From Kribbella caucasensis (GTDB lineage Bacteria > Actinomycetota > Actinomycetes > Propionibacteriales > Kribbellaceae): DNA of 64,000 nt. The translations under genes and the position numbers were made by a program. The DNA is taken from contig NZ_SNWQ01000001.1 in NCBI RefSeq assembly GCF_004361855.1, positions 248,001-312,000 on the forward strand, given 5' to 3'. Shown here in pieces: positions 43,609 through 52,317 of this stretch. The notes under the pieces were generated by a model. It worked only from the letters and a program-made list of their open reading frames with translations, did not search any database and was not told the DNA's origin. The number at the start of each line of letters is the position of its first letter. The first letter of the stretch is position 1.

Positions 43609-46590
43609 TCAACCGGCTGCGAGATCGGTCCCGAGGTCGGTCAGCACGGCCCGCGCGTCGGCGACCTTGGCGTCGTTGCCGATCTGCTGCCACGACCGGA
43701 CCGCCCGGTTCAGGTAGCGCCGGGCGAAGTCGGCGTTGCCGGTGGTCGCGTGCAGCCGGCCGAGGCTGTGCGCGGCCGCGCCTTCGACACTGCGATCGCC
43801 CAGCCGGTGACCGATCTCGATCGCGTCCAGCAACATCTTGCGGGCCGCCGCGTCCTGGCCGAGAGCCATCAGCACGGCCCCGAGCTCGGCTCGCGCGTAC
43901 GCCGCGCAGTGGTCGTCGCCGATCCCGTTGAAGATCGCGAGCGACGCCTGCAATTGGCGAACCGCCTGATCGTGCCGGCCCTGCTGGGTCCGCAGCGCGG
44001 CGATCCGGCGGCGGATCTTGGCTTCCCGGTGCTTGTCGCCGAGCCGGACTCCGATCAGGAACGCTTCGGCCATGTACCGCCCCGCCGTCACAGTGTCGTT
44101 GCGGGCCAGCCAGATCGAGGCGACCGCACTCCGCGCCGACGCCTCGCCGTTCTTGTCCCCCACCTCGACGAACGCCTCGACTGCCTTCTCGTACTGCGCG
44201 AGCGCTTCGTCGAGCCGGCCTCGTTCGCGCAGCCAGGTACCGAGGCCGACCGCGGCGACGCCGTCGCCGAGCCGATCGCCGACCTCGGCGAAGATCGCGG
44301 CGGCCTGGGTGAAGTGCTCCCAGGCGGGCTCCCAGTCGTCGCGGTAGAGCGCGAGCTGGCCCAGGTTCCGGTGCAGGATCGCTTCGCCTCGGCGGTCCCC
44401 GCACGCGATCGCGCTGATCAGGCCGGGCTGGTGCGACTCGTTCCAGTCGTCGAACCCCGCCCGCATGTCGAGGTACGGGCCCCAGGCCGCAGCCAGTCGC
44501 CAGGCGTACTCGTGCAGGCCGTTCTGCGCGGCGGCCCGGATCGCCGGGACGAAGGTGCTCCGCTCGCTGTCGAACCAGGCGATCGCATCCGCGTCGGTGA
44601 ACGGCGCCGGGTCGGGTGACCGCAGGGGTCCCTCGTAGTCGGGGTTGCCGAAGTACACGAACGGCAGGGCTGCCGCGGCCCGGCGTACCTTGTCCAGCAG
44701 GGCATCCAGGAGGGTCGCGAGGTCCTTCAGCGCCTGAGCCTTCTCGGCTTCCTCGCCGACGCCGATCGCGTGCAGCCGGAGCAGATCGTGGACCCGGTAC
44801 CGGGCCTTGCCGGTGGCGTCGACCGAGCTGATCTGGACCAGGTTGACCTCGATCAGCCGGTCCAGGCTGCGGCGTACGGAGGCCGGGCTGGCAACCGGTT
44901 CGAGCACCCGGGCGGAGAAGACGCCGACCGCGAAGCGTCCGATCAACCGGTAGAGGCGGGCCTCTGCGGGGCTGAGCGAGTCGTAGCTGAGGTCGGCGCT
45001 GGTCCGGACCGCCAGCTCGCCGATGCTCAGCTCGTCCAGCCGGTGGGTCTCGTCCCGGAGGCGACGGGCCAGCTCGGCCGGGCTCAGGTCGGGCCGCTGG
45101 GCGAGCCGGCTGGCCACGATCCGGATCGCGAGCGGCAGGTTCCCACAGGCGGAGAGGATCTCCTCGACCGCTGCCGAGCGACTGTCCACCCGGCCGGTGC
45201 CCGCGACCCGCTGGAGCAGCTCAGCCGCCTCGCTGTCCTCGAAGGTGTCGAGCGGCATGCTGTCCGCCCCGGCCAGGTCCATCAACCGGTTCCGGCTGGT
45301 GACGACGACGGCGGAGGCGCCCGTACCCGGCATCAGCGGGGCGATCTGACTGGCCGCGGCGGCGTCGTCGAGGATGATCAGCACCCGCCGGCTGGCCAGC
45401 TCCGATCGGAGCATGGCTGATCGCCGCTCCGGATCCGGCGGTACGGCGAAGTCGGGCACGTTCAAACTCAGCAGCAGGTCGGTCAGGGCACCACCGGAAT
45501 CGCGCGGCTCGGTGGCCCCGCGCATGTCGAGATAGATCTGCCCGTCCGGGAAGGATTCGCGGACCAGATGGCCCAGCCGGATCGCGAGCGAGGTCTTGCC
45601 GGTCCCGGGCGCACCGGAGACCACGGCGATCGGCGGCCGGACCGGGTCGCGCCCGCAGACGAGATCGCGGAGTTGTTCGAGATGCTGCTCCCGACCGGAG
45701 AAGTCGGCCAGGTCCAGCGGCAACTGACTCGGGGGCCGGTGCGGCTCGACGAGCTCTGGGGCGGCCATCGGCCCTTCGGTCGCGGGCAGCGTCGACGGTT
45801 CCGTCGTACTGACTCGTGGGACACCGGGATCCGGCCAGTTCGCGGAGCGGCCGTTCTGGGCGCGGGCGCCGGCGGCCGCCAGGTCCGGGCCGGGCTCGAC
45901 GCCAAGCTCGTCGGCGAGGGTCCGGACGGCCTTCGTGTACGCCGCGCGCGCCTCACTCGTCCGCCCCGCGGCGAGCAAGGTGTCGACGAGCCTGCGCCAC
46001 AGCTGTTCGTCGTACGGGTCCTCGGTCAGCCGGCCACTCAGCAGCACCGCGGCGCCGGCGTGATCGGCGTACTCGAGCCGCAGGTCGAGCAACGTGTCGA
46101 CCAGGCTCCGGTACTGCGCCTCGAGGCGGGCGATCGATCCCTCCCAGGCGGCGGAGCCACCGAGATCCTCCAAGGGGTGGCCACGCCAGAGCGAGTACGC
46201 CCGGGAGAGCACCTGCATCGCCTGCCGGCCCTCGTCCGCGTCACGCAGGTGACCGCCCTCGGCCAGCAGCGACTCGAACATGCTGGAGTCGAGCTCGTCG
46301 ACGCCGACCTCGATGCTGTACCCGGCCGCGGAGGTGTCGATCGGCGTGGGCAGCCCGGCCTCCTGCAGGACCCCGCGCAGCGCCCGGACGTAAGTGCGGA
46401 TGTTCGCGGTCGCGGAGCGTGGTGGGTTGCCTTCCCAGAGTGCGTCCGCGATCAGGTCGGTGGAGACGAACCGGTTGGGGTGCAGCAGCAGCGTGGCCAG
46501 CAGTTGCCGGGGCTTACTCGCCTTCAGCGGCTGCCCCTGAACGTGGCCCAGACGCAGAGGTCCGAGGATCTCGTACCTCAGACTGTCCAC
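43609..46590 (-). CDS. SARP-type regulator (BTAD-NB-ARC-TPR)
   Basis: 993-residue AfsR-like transcription factor. The N-terminal OmpR-type winged helix (1-95; RYEILGPLRLG, KPRQLLATLLLHPNRFVSTDLI) is followed by a bacterial transcriptional activator domain (100-250). An STAND/NB-ARC ATPase has P-loop GAPGTGKTS (326-334), RVLIILDDA and VTSRNRL, and the C-terminal 350 residues hold at least six TPR-like repeats. Such proteins integrate a signal and activate secondary-metabolite or morphogenesis genes. No biosynthetic cluster is adjacent. GTG start with AGAGGG upstream; direct repeats at 46669-46699 look like its own binding sites. Confidence 0.94.
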   Translation of the reverse strand: MDSLRYEILGPLRLGHVQGQPLKASKPRQLLATLLLHPNRFVSTDLIADALWEGNPPRSATANIRTYVRALRGVLQEAGLPTPIDTSAAGYSIEVGVDELDSSMFESLLAEGGHLRDADEGRQAMQVLSRAYSLWRGHPLEDLGGSAAWEGSIARLEAQYRSLVDTLLDLRLEYADHAGAAVLLSGRLTEDPYDEQLWRRLVDTLLAAGRTSEARAAYTKAVRTLADELGVEPGPDLAAAGARAQNGRSANWPDPGVPRVSTTEPSTLPATEGPMAAPELVEPHRPPSQLPLDLADFSGREQHLEQLRDLVCGRDPVRPPIAVVSGAPGTGKTSLAIRLGHLVRESFPDGQIYLDMRGATEPRDSGGALTDLLLSLNVPDFAVPPDPERRSAMLRSELASRRVLIILDDAAAASQIAPLMPGTGASAVVVTSRNRLMDLAGADSMPLDTFEDSEAAELLQRVAGTGRVDSRSAAVEEILSACGNLPLAIRIVASRLAQRPDLSPAELARRLRDETHRLDELSIGELAVRTSADLSYDSLSPAEARLYRLIGRFAVGVFSARVLEPVASPASVRRSLDRLIEVNLVQISSVDATGKARYRVHDLLRLHAIGVGEEAEKAQALKDLATLLDALLDKVRRAAAALPFVYFGNPDYEGPLRSPDPAPFTDADAIAWFDSERSTFVPAIRAAAQNGLHEYAWRLAAAWGPYLDMRAGFDDWNESHQPGLISAIACGDRRGEAILHRNLGQLALYRDDWEPAWEHFTQAAAIFAEVGDRLGDGVAAVGLGTWLRERGRLDEALAQYEKAVEAFVEVGDKNGEASARSAVASIWLARNDTVTAGRYMAEAFLIGVRLGDKHREAKIRRRIAALRTQQGRHDQAVRQLQASLAIFNGIGDDHCAAYARAELGAVLMALGQDAAARKMLLDAIEIGHRLGDRSVEGAAAHSLGRLHATTGNADFARRYLNRAVRSWQQIGNDAKVADARAVLTDLGTDLAAG

Positions 46591-46668
46591 TTGGCTGCCC
46601 TCTCAACTGTTCTGCCCGCGCCCCATCGTGGCATCCCGGTGCACCCGCCGGGAAGGCTCGGCCCTTGG

Positions 46669-46699
46669 GATGTACGTCCCGATGTACGCCGGATGTATG
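46669..46699. promoter_or_regulatory. SARP-like direct repeats
   Basis: GATGTACG at 46669-46676 and 46681-46688, and GATGTATG at 46692-46699, are spaced 12 and 11 bases, about one helical turn. SARP proteins bind heptamer direct repeats at 11-base spacing. The array lies 79-109 bases upstream of the SARP gene start, suggesting autoregulation. Confidence 0.6.
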
Positions 46700-46767
46700 C
46701 GCACCCGGCAAAGTGACGGTCGTACCGGGGGGAGGGCAGGCCCGGGGGTGACGGACTCATCGCCGTC

Positions 46768-46802
46768 GCGCCCCGGGCCTGAATTTTCGGGACCTGGGGC
46801 GC
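46768..46802 (-). terminator. Hairpin downstream of LemA gene
   Basis: GCGCCCC (46768-46774) pairs with GGGGCGC (46796-46802), and the inner bases can pair partly (GGGCCTGA against TCGGGACC). It lies 80 bases past the LemA stop on the minus strand and before the SARP promoter. Probable terminator. Confidence 0.45.
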
Positions 46803-46881
46803 TGGGCAACGGTCGTGCGGGGACGGCCGGGGGGAGGCTCAGCGCCCCGAACTACGGGCCACCGGGCCGGCATCTGATCCG

Positions 46882-47685
46882 TCAGGAGCCGGTGAAGGGC
46901 GGTTGACCGTCTTGCGGACCGGGGGCGGCCGCGGGCGGCCCGCCCACCGGTGGCTGACCCTGGTACGGCGGTTGTGGCTGGCCCTGCTGCGGGACCTGCG
47001 GGTAGTTGCCCTGGTACCCCTGATCGCCGCCCGGCAGCTCCGGCTGGATCTGGCCCGACGAGTGCGCACCCTGCTGCATCTGCGGCGGCGCCTGCTCGCC
47101 CGCGACCGACCCGATCGTGCCGAACGAGACCTGCGGGACCGCGCGCACCGTCTCGTCCTTGACCTCGAAGTAGCCGGCCTTCTCGAACTTGAAGCCGTTC
47201 GCGATCAGGTTCGACGGGAACGCGTCGATCCGGGTGTTGTAGTCGCCCACGTTCGCGTTGAAGAACCGGCGGCCGGCCGCGATCCGGTCCTCGGTGTCGG
47301 TCAGCTCGCGCTGCAGGTTGAGGAAGTTCTGGTTCGACTGCAGCTGCGGGTACGCCTCGACCGAGATCATCATCTGCCGCAGCGCGCCGGACAGCTCACT
47401 CTCGGCGACCGCCCGCTGCTCCGGCGACGCGGTCTGCACATTGACCGCCTGGGTGCGCAGCCGGGCGACCTCCTCGAACACGTGCCGCTCGTGCGCGGCG
47501 AACGCGCGGACGGTCTCCACCAGGTTCGGGATCAGGTCGTAGCGGCGGTGCAGTTCGACGTCGATCTGCCGCCAGGACTCCTGGATCAGGTTCCGCTGCT
47601 TGACGAATCGGTTGTACGAGACCATCAGCGCGATGGCCAGGATCACGACGATCGCCACGATCACGATGGTGATGACTGCGCCCAT
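46882..47685 (-). CDS. LemA-family membrane protein
   Basis: 267 residues. One N-terminal membrane span (VITIVIVAIVVILAIALMVSY) is followed by the LemA helical domain with NLIQESWRQIDVELHRRYDLIPNLVETV, YPQLQSNQNFLNLQRELTDTEDRIAAGRRFFNANVGDYN and FPSNLIANGFKF. An 80-residue Pro/Gln/Gly-rich disordered tail (QGYQGNYPQVPQQGQPQPPYQG) is typical of actinobacterial members. Located at the cytoplasmic membrane; cellular role poorly known. Single-gene unit. Confidence 0.93.
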   Translation of the reverse strand: MGAVITIVIVAIVVILAIALMVSYNRFVKQRNLIQESWRQIDVELHRRYDLIPNLVETVRAFAAHERHVFEEVARLRTQAVNVQTASPEQRAVAESELSGALRQMMISVEAYPQLQSNQNFLNLQRELTDTEDRIAAGRRFFNANVGDYNTRIDAFPSNLIANGFKFEKAGYFEVKDETVRAVPQVSFGTIGSVAGEQAPPQMQQGAHSSGQIQPELPGGDQGYQGNYPQVPQQGQPQPPYQGQPPVGGPPAAAPGPQDGQPPFTGS

Positions 47686-47764
47686 TACCTGCTCCCCGGG
47701 TGTTGGCTACTACCCGGGACTCTAGCCCTCGCCGGGTCCGCCCTTAACCCGCAGCACCGGCGTA

Positions 47765-48736
47765 CTAAAGGGTCAAGACGAGGCGGCCGGAGGTCTGTCC
47801 GGCGGCTTGGCGTCGCCACGCGGCCGCCACATCAGGCAGCGCAACAGTCTCGTGCGCGACCCTGATCCGGCCGGTGTGGGCGTGTGGGAGGACCGCGGTC
47901 AGGGCGAGTGTGCGCTGTTCGGACGTCAGGGCGTTGTTGGTGTAACCGAGGATGCTCGCGGAGCGACTACGCAGTACCGACGAGGAGAACGTCGCCTCGT
48001 CGCCCGAGGCGCCACCGAGGTTCACCAAGCGGCCGCCGTTCGCCAGCAGCCGCGCGGCTGCGGTGGCGGCGATCCCGAAGACCGGGTCGATCGCCACATC
48101 GACGGCACCGCCTGTCGCTTCAGCGAGTCGAGCGGTGAGCTCGTCCACGTCGGAGGTCAGGCTGACCACCTCGTGGGCGCCCGCAGCCAAGGCACGCTTC
48201 TGGGCTTCCTCGGACCGGCACACGGCGGTGACCTTGCCTGCCTCCAACACTCGTGCCGCACCGATGGCGGCCTGCCCGACGGCTCCCCCACCGCCGAGCA
48301 CGAGCACCCGCTCACCTGCCAGGAGCCGGGCACGCCAGGTCAACGACATCCATGCGGCCACCGCGGACAACCCGAGTGCGGCGACCACCGTGTCCGGAAC
48401 CGGTGTGTCGAGCACGATGAGGTCGGCGTCCGGGACGGCGCAGCGCTCGGCGAAGCTGCCGTCCCCTGCCGCCATACCGGCCGACGTCGAGAAGAACACC
48501 CTGGTCCCGGGAGCCACGACGCCCGAGTGCTCGACCACTCCGACTCCTTGTACGCCGGGGACGTACGGAACCGGGGGTGCGCCGAAGTACGACGTACCGG
48601 AGGCGCAAAGCAGATCGAGCGGGACGACGGGCGCGGCGGTGACCCGTACGACGCTCTGGCCGTCGGAGGGGACCGGGTCCGGATGTTCGGTGGGCGATGG
48701 GGGTTCGCCATGTTTGCCCAGGACGGCGGCTCGCAC
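47765..48736 (-). CDS. MDR-family zinc-independent quinone oxidoreductase-like protein
   Basis: 323 residues from GTG 48736 (GAGGAGA upstream). Medium-chain dehydrogenase fold: PYVPGVQGVGVV (GroES-like part), VLVLGGGGAVGQAAIGAARVL (nucleotide binding) and NLGGASGDEATFSSSVLRSRS. No catalytic zinc cysteine set is visible, so it is closest to NADPH:quinone reductases/enoyl reductases. It follows the ligA-like gene by 53 bases and is probably the last gene of the aromatic operon, where it may reduce an unsaturated ring-cleavage product. Confidence 0.87.
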   Translation of the reverse strand: MRAAVLGKHGEPPSPTEHPDPVPSDGQSVVRVTAAPVVPLDLLCASGTSYFGAPPVPYVPGVQGVGVVEHSGVVAPGTRVFFSTSAGMAAGDGSFAERCAVPDADLIVLDTPVPDTVVAALGLSAVAAWMSLTWRARLLAGERVLVLGGGGAVGQAAIGAARVLEAGKVTAVCRSEEAQKRALAAGAHEVVSLTSDVDELTARLAEATGGAVDVAIDPVFGIAATAAARLLANGGRLVNLGGASGDEATFSSSVLRSRSASILGYTNNALTSEQRTLALTAVLPHAHTGRIRVAHETVALPDVAAAWRRQAAGQTSGRLVLTL

Positions 48737-48789
48737 GCGGTCTCCTCGGATGACGGCCCGGTCGCGGCCGGGCGGTGGTGATCGTGGGG

Positions 48790-49149
48790 TCAGGTGGCGA
48801 TGTCGGGGTACGGCAGGCTGAAGTGCTCCATCGCCTTGCCGTAGGCCTTCTGGTACTCCAGCGGACCGTGGTCGCGTTCGAACATCGCGATGAAGAGGGT
48901 CAGGGTGAGGAACGGATGCGCCCCGAGCTCGAACAACGCGACGTGGTCGTGCTCGCGCAGCGCCTTGCGTTCGGCGTCGGTGAAGGCGAGCCAGGTCGAC
49001 TTCTCGTCCGTCGTGCAGTTGAGGATCTTGTTGGCCAGCTCCTCCTCCCACCAGGTCACCGTGCCGGTCGCGTCCTCGCGGTAGCGCTCGACCAACTCGG
49101 GGTCGCGATCGACGGTATAGAGGAACTTGTCCAGCAGGTACTTGCTCAT
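48790..49149 (-). CDS. LigA-like extradiol dioxygenase small subunit
   Basis: 119 residues. Helical LigA fold as in protocatechuate 4,5-dioxygenase alpha chains: YLLDKFLYTVDRDPELVERYREDATG, LTDAERKALREHDHVALFELGAHPFL in approximate form, and FLTLTLFIAMFE. It caps the active site of the LigB-like subunit encoded immediately upstream, with an ATGA overlap of 4 bases. Cytoplasmic. The start ATG at 49149 is fixed by the overlap. Substrate is an ortho- or para-dihydroxylated aromatic acid of unknown identity. Confidence 0.88.
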   Translation of the reverse strand: MSKYLLDKFLYTVDRDPELVERYREDATGTVTWWEEELANKILNCTTDEKSTWLAFTDAERKALREHDHVALFELGAHPFLTLTLFIAMFERDHGPLEYQKAYGKAMEHFSLPYPDIAT

Positions 49150-50009
49150 TCCGGTACTCCGTTCGGATACCAGGTGAAGTAGGCCTCCATCGTGTGGAAG
49201 AGGTCGAGGGAATCGACGTGGTCGGCCTTGGCACCGGCACCGGCGACGCCCATCATCAGCATGAAGTCCATGAAGCCGTGGGTCGCGTTGCCCGGCAGGT
49301 GGAGGCTGTCCAGGGTCACTTCGGACAGGCAGCCCTCGATGTCGCCGGTGGCGATCCACTCGACGGCCTTGCGGTCGAACTCCGGATCGGGGCCGTGGGC
49401 ACCGAACTGACGGGGACCGCCGAGCTCGAGTGACAGATGGCCAGTGCCGATGATCGCGACCCGCTTGTCCTCCGGCCACGATTCCACCAGCTGCCGGATC
49501 GTCCGGCCGAGTTCGACGAACCGCTTCGGCCGCGGCAACGGGGGCGCGAAGATGTTCGTGTAGATCGGCACGATCGGCAGGTCCGCCTGCGGGCGCAGCG
49601 TGATGATCGGGCAGGTGATGCTGTGGTCGATCCGCAGTTCGTTGCTGAAGGCAAGGTCGAAGTCCGCGTCCAGCCCGTCCCGCAGGATGTGCGCCGCGAG
49701 GTTCTCCTCACCCGGCAAGGTCATCCGGGGCAGGCCGAACTCGCGTTCCTCGTTGTAGAAGTTCGCGTCGAAGAACGGCGCCTTGCCGACCAGGAACTGC
49801 GGCATGTTGTCCAGCCAGAGCTGGTGGAAGTGGTCGCTGCCCACCATCACCAGGATGTCGGGCCGGGCCTTGGTGAGCGTCTCGCGGAACGCCTCGATCT
49901 TGGCGACCCACTCGTCGGCGAACGGCGGGCGGTCGGCGCCGGTGGCCGTGCTCGCCCGGTAGTAGAACGGATGGTGCGTGGAGGCGATGACCGCTGCGAC
50001 GGTGGCCAT
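49146..50009 (-). CDS. LigB-like class III extradiol dioxygenase large subunit
   Basis: 287 residues of the LigB fold. Likely iron ligands: His12 (STHHPFYY) and His60 or His62 (VGSDHFHQLW). The usual family motif GGxSH holding the catalytic His reads GTGHLSLELGG here (His191), and no clear Glu stands at the usual third-ligand place (GNATHGFMDFMLMMG). It therefore represents a divergent branch and the ring it opens cannot be named. It forms a pair with the LigA-like protein and follows the citryl-CoA-lyase-like gene by 27 bases in the same operon. Confidence 0.87.
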   Translation of the reverse strand: MATVAAVIASTHHPFYYRASTATGADRPPFADEWVAKIEAFRETLTKARPDILVMVGSDHFHQLWLDNMPQFLVGKAPFFDANFYNEEREFGLPRMTLPGEENLAAHILRDGLDADFDLAFSNELRIDHSITCPIITLRPQADLPIVPIYTNIFAPPLPRPKRFVELGRTIRQLVESWPEDKRVAIIGTGHLSLELGGPRQFGAHGPDPEFDRKAVEWIATGDIEGCLSEVTLDSLHLPGNATHGFMDFMLMMGVAGAGAKADHVDSLDLFHTMEAYFTWYPNGVPE

Positions 50010-50036
50010 GAGGTGCTCCTCTGCGTCCGGGATGAG

Positions 50037-50888
50037 TCAGGTTGTCGGGTCGGCGGCGGGGTCGACGTACGGGTCGGTGGCGCGGTCGGCGGTCGGGTCG
50101 ACGTACACGGCGTTGCGGTCGACGGTGAGGTAGGTGTCCATGCCGATCGGGCGGCGGCGCTCCTCGGCGAGCTGTCCGAGCAGGCCGGCCGCCCTGGCCA
50201 GCAAGGCGAAACCGCGCAGCAGCTCGACCGGCAGCCCGAGGTCGGCCAGCGCGGCGCCGCAGACACCCGCGCCGTTGAGCGGAAGCCTCCGGCCGAGGAC
50301 CTGCTCGTGCACCCGCCCGATGGCCTCGAACAGCCGCAGATGTGGGCCCCGCAGTCCTTCCTCCTCCGCGATGCCGATCAGCGTCGGCGTGCGTGGGTCC
50401 TGCACCTTGTGGACGGGATGTCCCAGACCGGGTACGAACCGCTTCGCCGCCCGGGTCTCGGTGACGGCAGCCAATGCAAGGGCGTCCCAGCCGGCATCGT
50501 CGTCAGGCAACTCGCCTTCGTGCCGCTGCAAGGTCTCGTGCAGGTAGGCGCCGCAGTCCTCGGTCACGCCCAGGAACCTCGAACCACCACCCAGCAGACC
50601 GGCGGCAAGCGCGCCCTGGAGCGAGTCGGGCGCGGACAGATAGGTCAGCCGGGCAGCGATCGCCGTCGGAGTGAACCCGTGATCGGCAAGAGCGACCAGC
50701 ACCGCTTCGAAGACCCGCGTCTCCGAAGGCGTCGGCCGCCGAAGCGCCACCAGCCAGAAGGCCAGCTCGCCGAAGCTCACCTTGCCCATCAGATCGGCGG
50801 TGAGATCCTGCCCGAGCAGCCGGATCTCGTCCGCGGTGGAAGTACCGAGCGAGGTCGGAAACGCAAGCCCATCAGCGGAATCGGTCAT
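50037..50888 (-). CDS. Citryl-CoA lyase / citrate-synthase-like protein
   Basis: 283 residues, ATG 50888 overlapping the CaiB stop. Citrate-synthase fold: GGGSRFLGVTEDCGAYLHETL, the CoA/substrate His motif VPGLGHPVHKVQDPR and LNGAGVCGAALADLGLPVELLRGFALLARAAGLLGQLAEE. It is shorter than true citrate synthases (about 370-430 residues) and like citryl-CoA lyases that split (3S)-citryl-CoA to acetyl-CoA and oxaloacetate. The C-terminus has a repeated TVDRNAVYVDPTADRATDPYVDPAADPTT-like acidic tail. Placed between a CoA-transferase and an extradiol dioxygenase, it may cleave a CoA ester of a citrate-like ring-cleavage acid. Confidence 0.82.
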   Translation of the reverse strand: MTDSADGLAFPTSLGTSTADEIRLLGQDLTADLMGKVSFGELAFWLVALRRPTPSETRVFEAVLVALADHGFTPTAIAARLTYLSAPDSLQGALAAGLLGGGSRFLGVTEDCGAYLHETLQRHEGELPDDDAGWDALALAAVTETRAAKRFVPGLGHPVHKVQDPRTPTLIGIAEEEGLRGPHLRLFEAIGRVHEQVLGRRLPLNGAGVCGAALADLGLPVELLRGFALLARAAGLLGQLAEERRRPIGMDTYLTVDRNAVYVDPTADRATDPYVDPAADPTT

Positions 50889-52105
50889 GCCGAGCGCTCC
50901 TCTCCAGTACGCCGGGCGCCCGGCTCGTCGTCCGTACGGTGCTCGGGCGGAGCGTCGAGCCAGCGACGGAGGTCGGCGCCGTGTTCGTCCAGCGAGGGCG
51001 GGGGCAGCCGGTACTCCGCTGGCGTCTCGGAGAACGTGATCGGGTTCCGTACGGTCGGCACGGCATTCGCGCCAGACCCGACAGTCACGACCGGATCGAG
51101 GCCGATGTCCTCGGCGAATGCCACCCCACCGTCGACGGTGTTGATCGGCCCGCACGGCACGCCCGCGTCGATGATGTCGCGGAACCACTCCATCCGGGTG
51201 CGCGTTCGCAGCCGCCCCACCAGCAGCGGGCGCAGTTCCTCCCGGTTGGCCGTTCGCTTCTCGTTGCGGTCGAACCGCGGATCGTCCGCGAGCTCCGGTA
51301 CCCCGAGAACCTCGACCAGCTTGCGAAACTGACCGTTGTTCCCAGCCGTGATGATCAGCTCACCGTCGGAGCACGGCAGCGGCTCGTACGGGAACAGGCT
51401 CGGATGACTGTTGCCCATCCGCAAAGGGACAACGCCGCCCGCGACGTACGCGCTCGACTGGTTGACCAAGCCCGACAGCGCCGACGACAACAGATTGACC
51501 TCCACATGCTGACCCCTGCCGGTCTGGTGGCGTGAGTTCAGCGCGGACAGGACGCCGATGGTCGCGTGCATCCCCGCCATCACGTCGAAGACCGAGATAC
51601 CGGCCCGGTACGGCTCGCCACCCGGGTCGCCGGTCAGACTCATCAGCCCGGAGATTGCCTGGACGATCAGGTCGTACCCAGGCAGCGCGGCACCCTTCGG
51701 CCCGCTGCCGAACCCGCTGATCGACGCATAGACCACACCTGGGTTGCCGACCGCAACGGAGTCGTAGTCCAACCCGAACCGGGCCAGTCCACCGGGCTTG
51801 AAGTTCTCCACCAGTACGTCGGCGCGCCGGGCCAACTCCTGCGCCGTCGCGAGGTCACCCGGGTCCGTGAGGTCCAGCGCGATCGACCGCTTGTTGCGGT
51901 TGACCGCGAGGTAGTAGGTCGAAATCCCGTCCCGCACCGGCGGCTGCCAGGACCGCGTGTCGTCGCCCGCGGGAGCCTCGACCTTGACCACCTCGGCCCC
52001 CAGATCGGCCAGCAGCATGGTCGCGTACGGGCCGGCCAGGATCCGGGAGAAGTCGGCCACCAACAGCCCGGCGAGCGGACCCTGCACCGCGGGCGTATCA
52101 GGCAC
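50885..52105 (-). CDS. CaiB/BaiF (class III) CoA-transferase
   Basis: 406 residues from GTG 52105, chosen because GAGAGGAG lies 8 bases upstream; an earlier TTG at 52144 sits in the operator. Class III transferase motifs: LLVADFSRILAGPYATMLLADLGAEVVKVE and the catalytic Asp145 in LPGYDLIVQA. It moves CoA between carboxylic acids through an aspartyl-CoA anhydride. First gene of the operon running through citryl-CoA-lyase-like, LigB, LigA and MDR genes. Likely role: activating the acid that the lyase then splits. Donor and acceptor unknown. Confidence 0.9.
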   Translation of the reverse strand: MPDTPAVQGPLAGLLVADFSRILAGPYATMLLADLGAEVVKVEAPAGDDTRSWQPPVRDGISTYYLAVNRNKRSIALDLTDPGDLATAQELARRADVLVENFKPGGLARFGLDYDSVAVGNPGVVYASISGFGSGPKGAALPGYDLIVQAISGLMSLTGDPGGEPYRAGISVFDVMAGMHATIGVLSALNSRHQTGRGQHVEVNLLSSALSGLVNQSSAYVAGGVVPLRMGNSHPSLFPYEPLPCSDGELIITAGNNGQFRKLVEVLGVPELADDPRFDRNEKRTANREELRPLLVGRLRTRTRMEWFRDIIDAGVPCGPINTVDGGVAFAEDIGLDPVVTVGSGANAVPTVRNPITFSETPAEYRLPPPSLDEHGADLRRWLDAPPEHRTDDEPGARRTGEERSA

Positions 52106-52137
52106 GAACCTGCTCTCCTCTCGCTTGCGATAGAAAA

Positions 52138-52151
52138 CGGACAATTGTCCG
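52138..52151. promoter_or_regulatory. 14-bp perfect palindrome before CaiB operon
   Basis: CGGACAATTGTCCG lies 33 bases upstream of GTG 52105, at a promoter position. Likely operator of the nearby IclR protein or another repressor of the aromatic operon. Confidence 0.6.
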
Positions 52152-52226
52152 CCATCCGCGTCGACTCAGTCTCCTGCCGCGTCTTCTGAACTGTCAAGCG
52201 CGGACTCAGGCGACCAGGGCGAGCTA

Positions 52227-52255
52227 TTGACAGGCCCGACCGACGCTTCAATAGT
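52227..52255 (+). promoter_or_regulatory. Sigma-70-type promoter of amidohydrolase gene
   Basis: TTGACA (52227-52232), 17 bases, AATAGT (52250-52255). The -35 is perfect and the -10 matches four of six. It is 63 bases before the start at 52318. Confidence 0.6.
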
Positions 52256-52317
52256 GGCAATATCGCCGTGATGACCGGCATACGGACCCCTGTCCGACTC
52301 AAGCTTTGGAGGAGATC

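Noticed and set aside
43609..46590. SARP gene as marker of an adjacent antibiotic cluster.
   Set aside because: Flanking genes are LemA, DedA and a small hypothetical gene; no PKS, NRPS or tailoring genes are seen.
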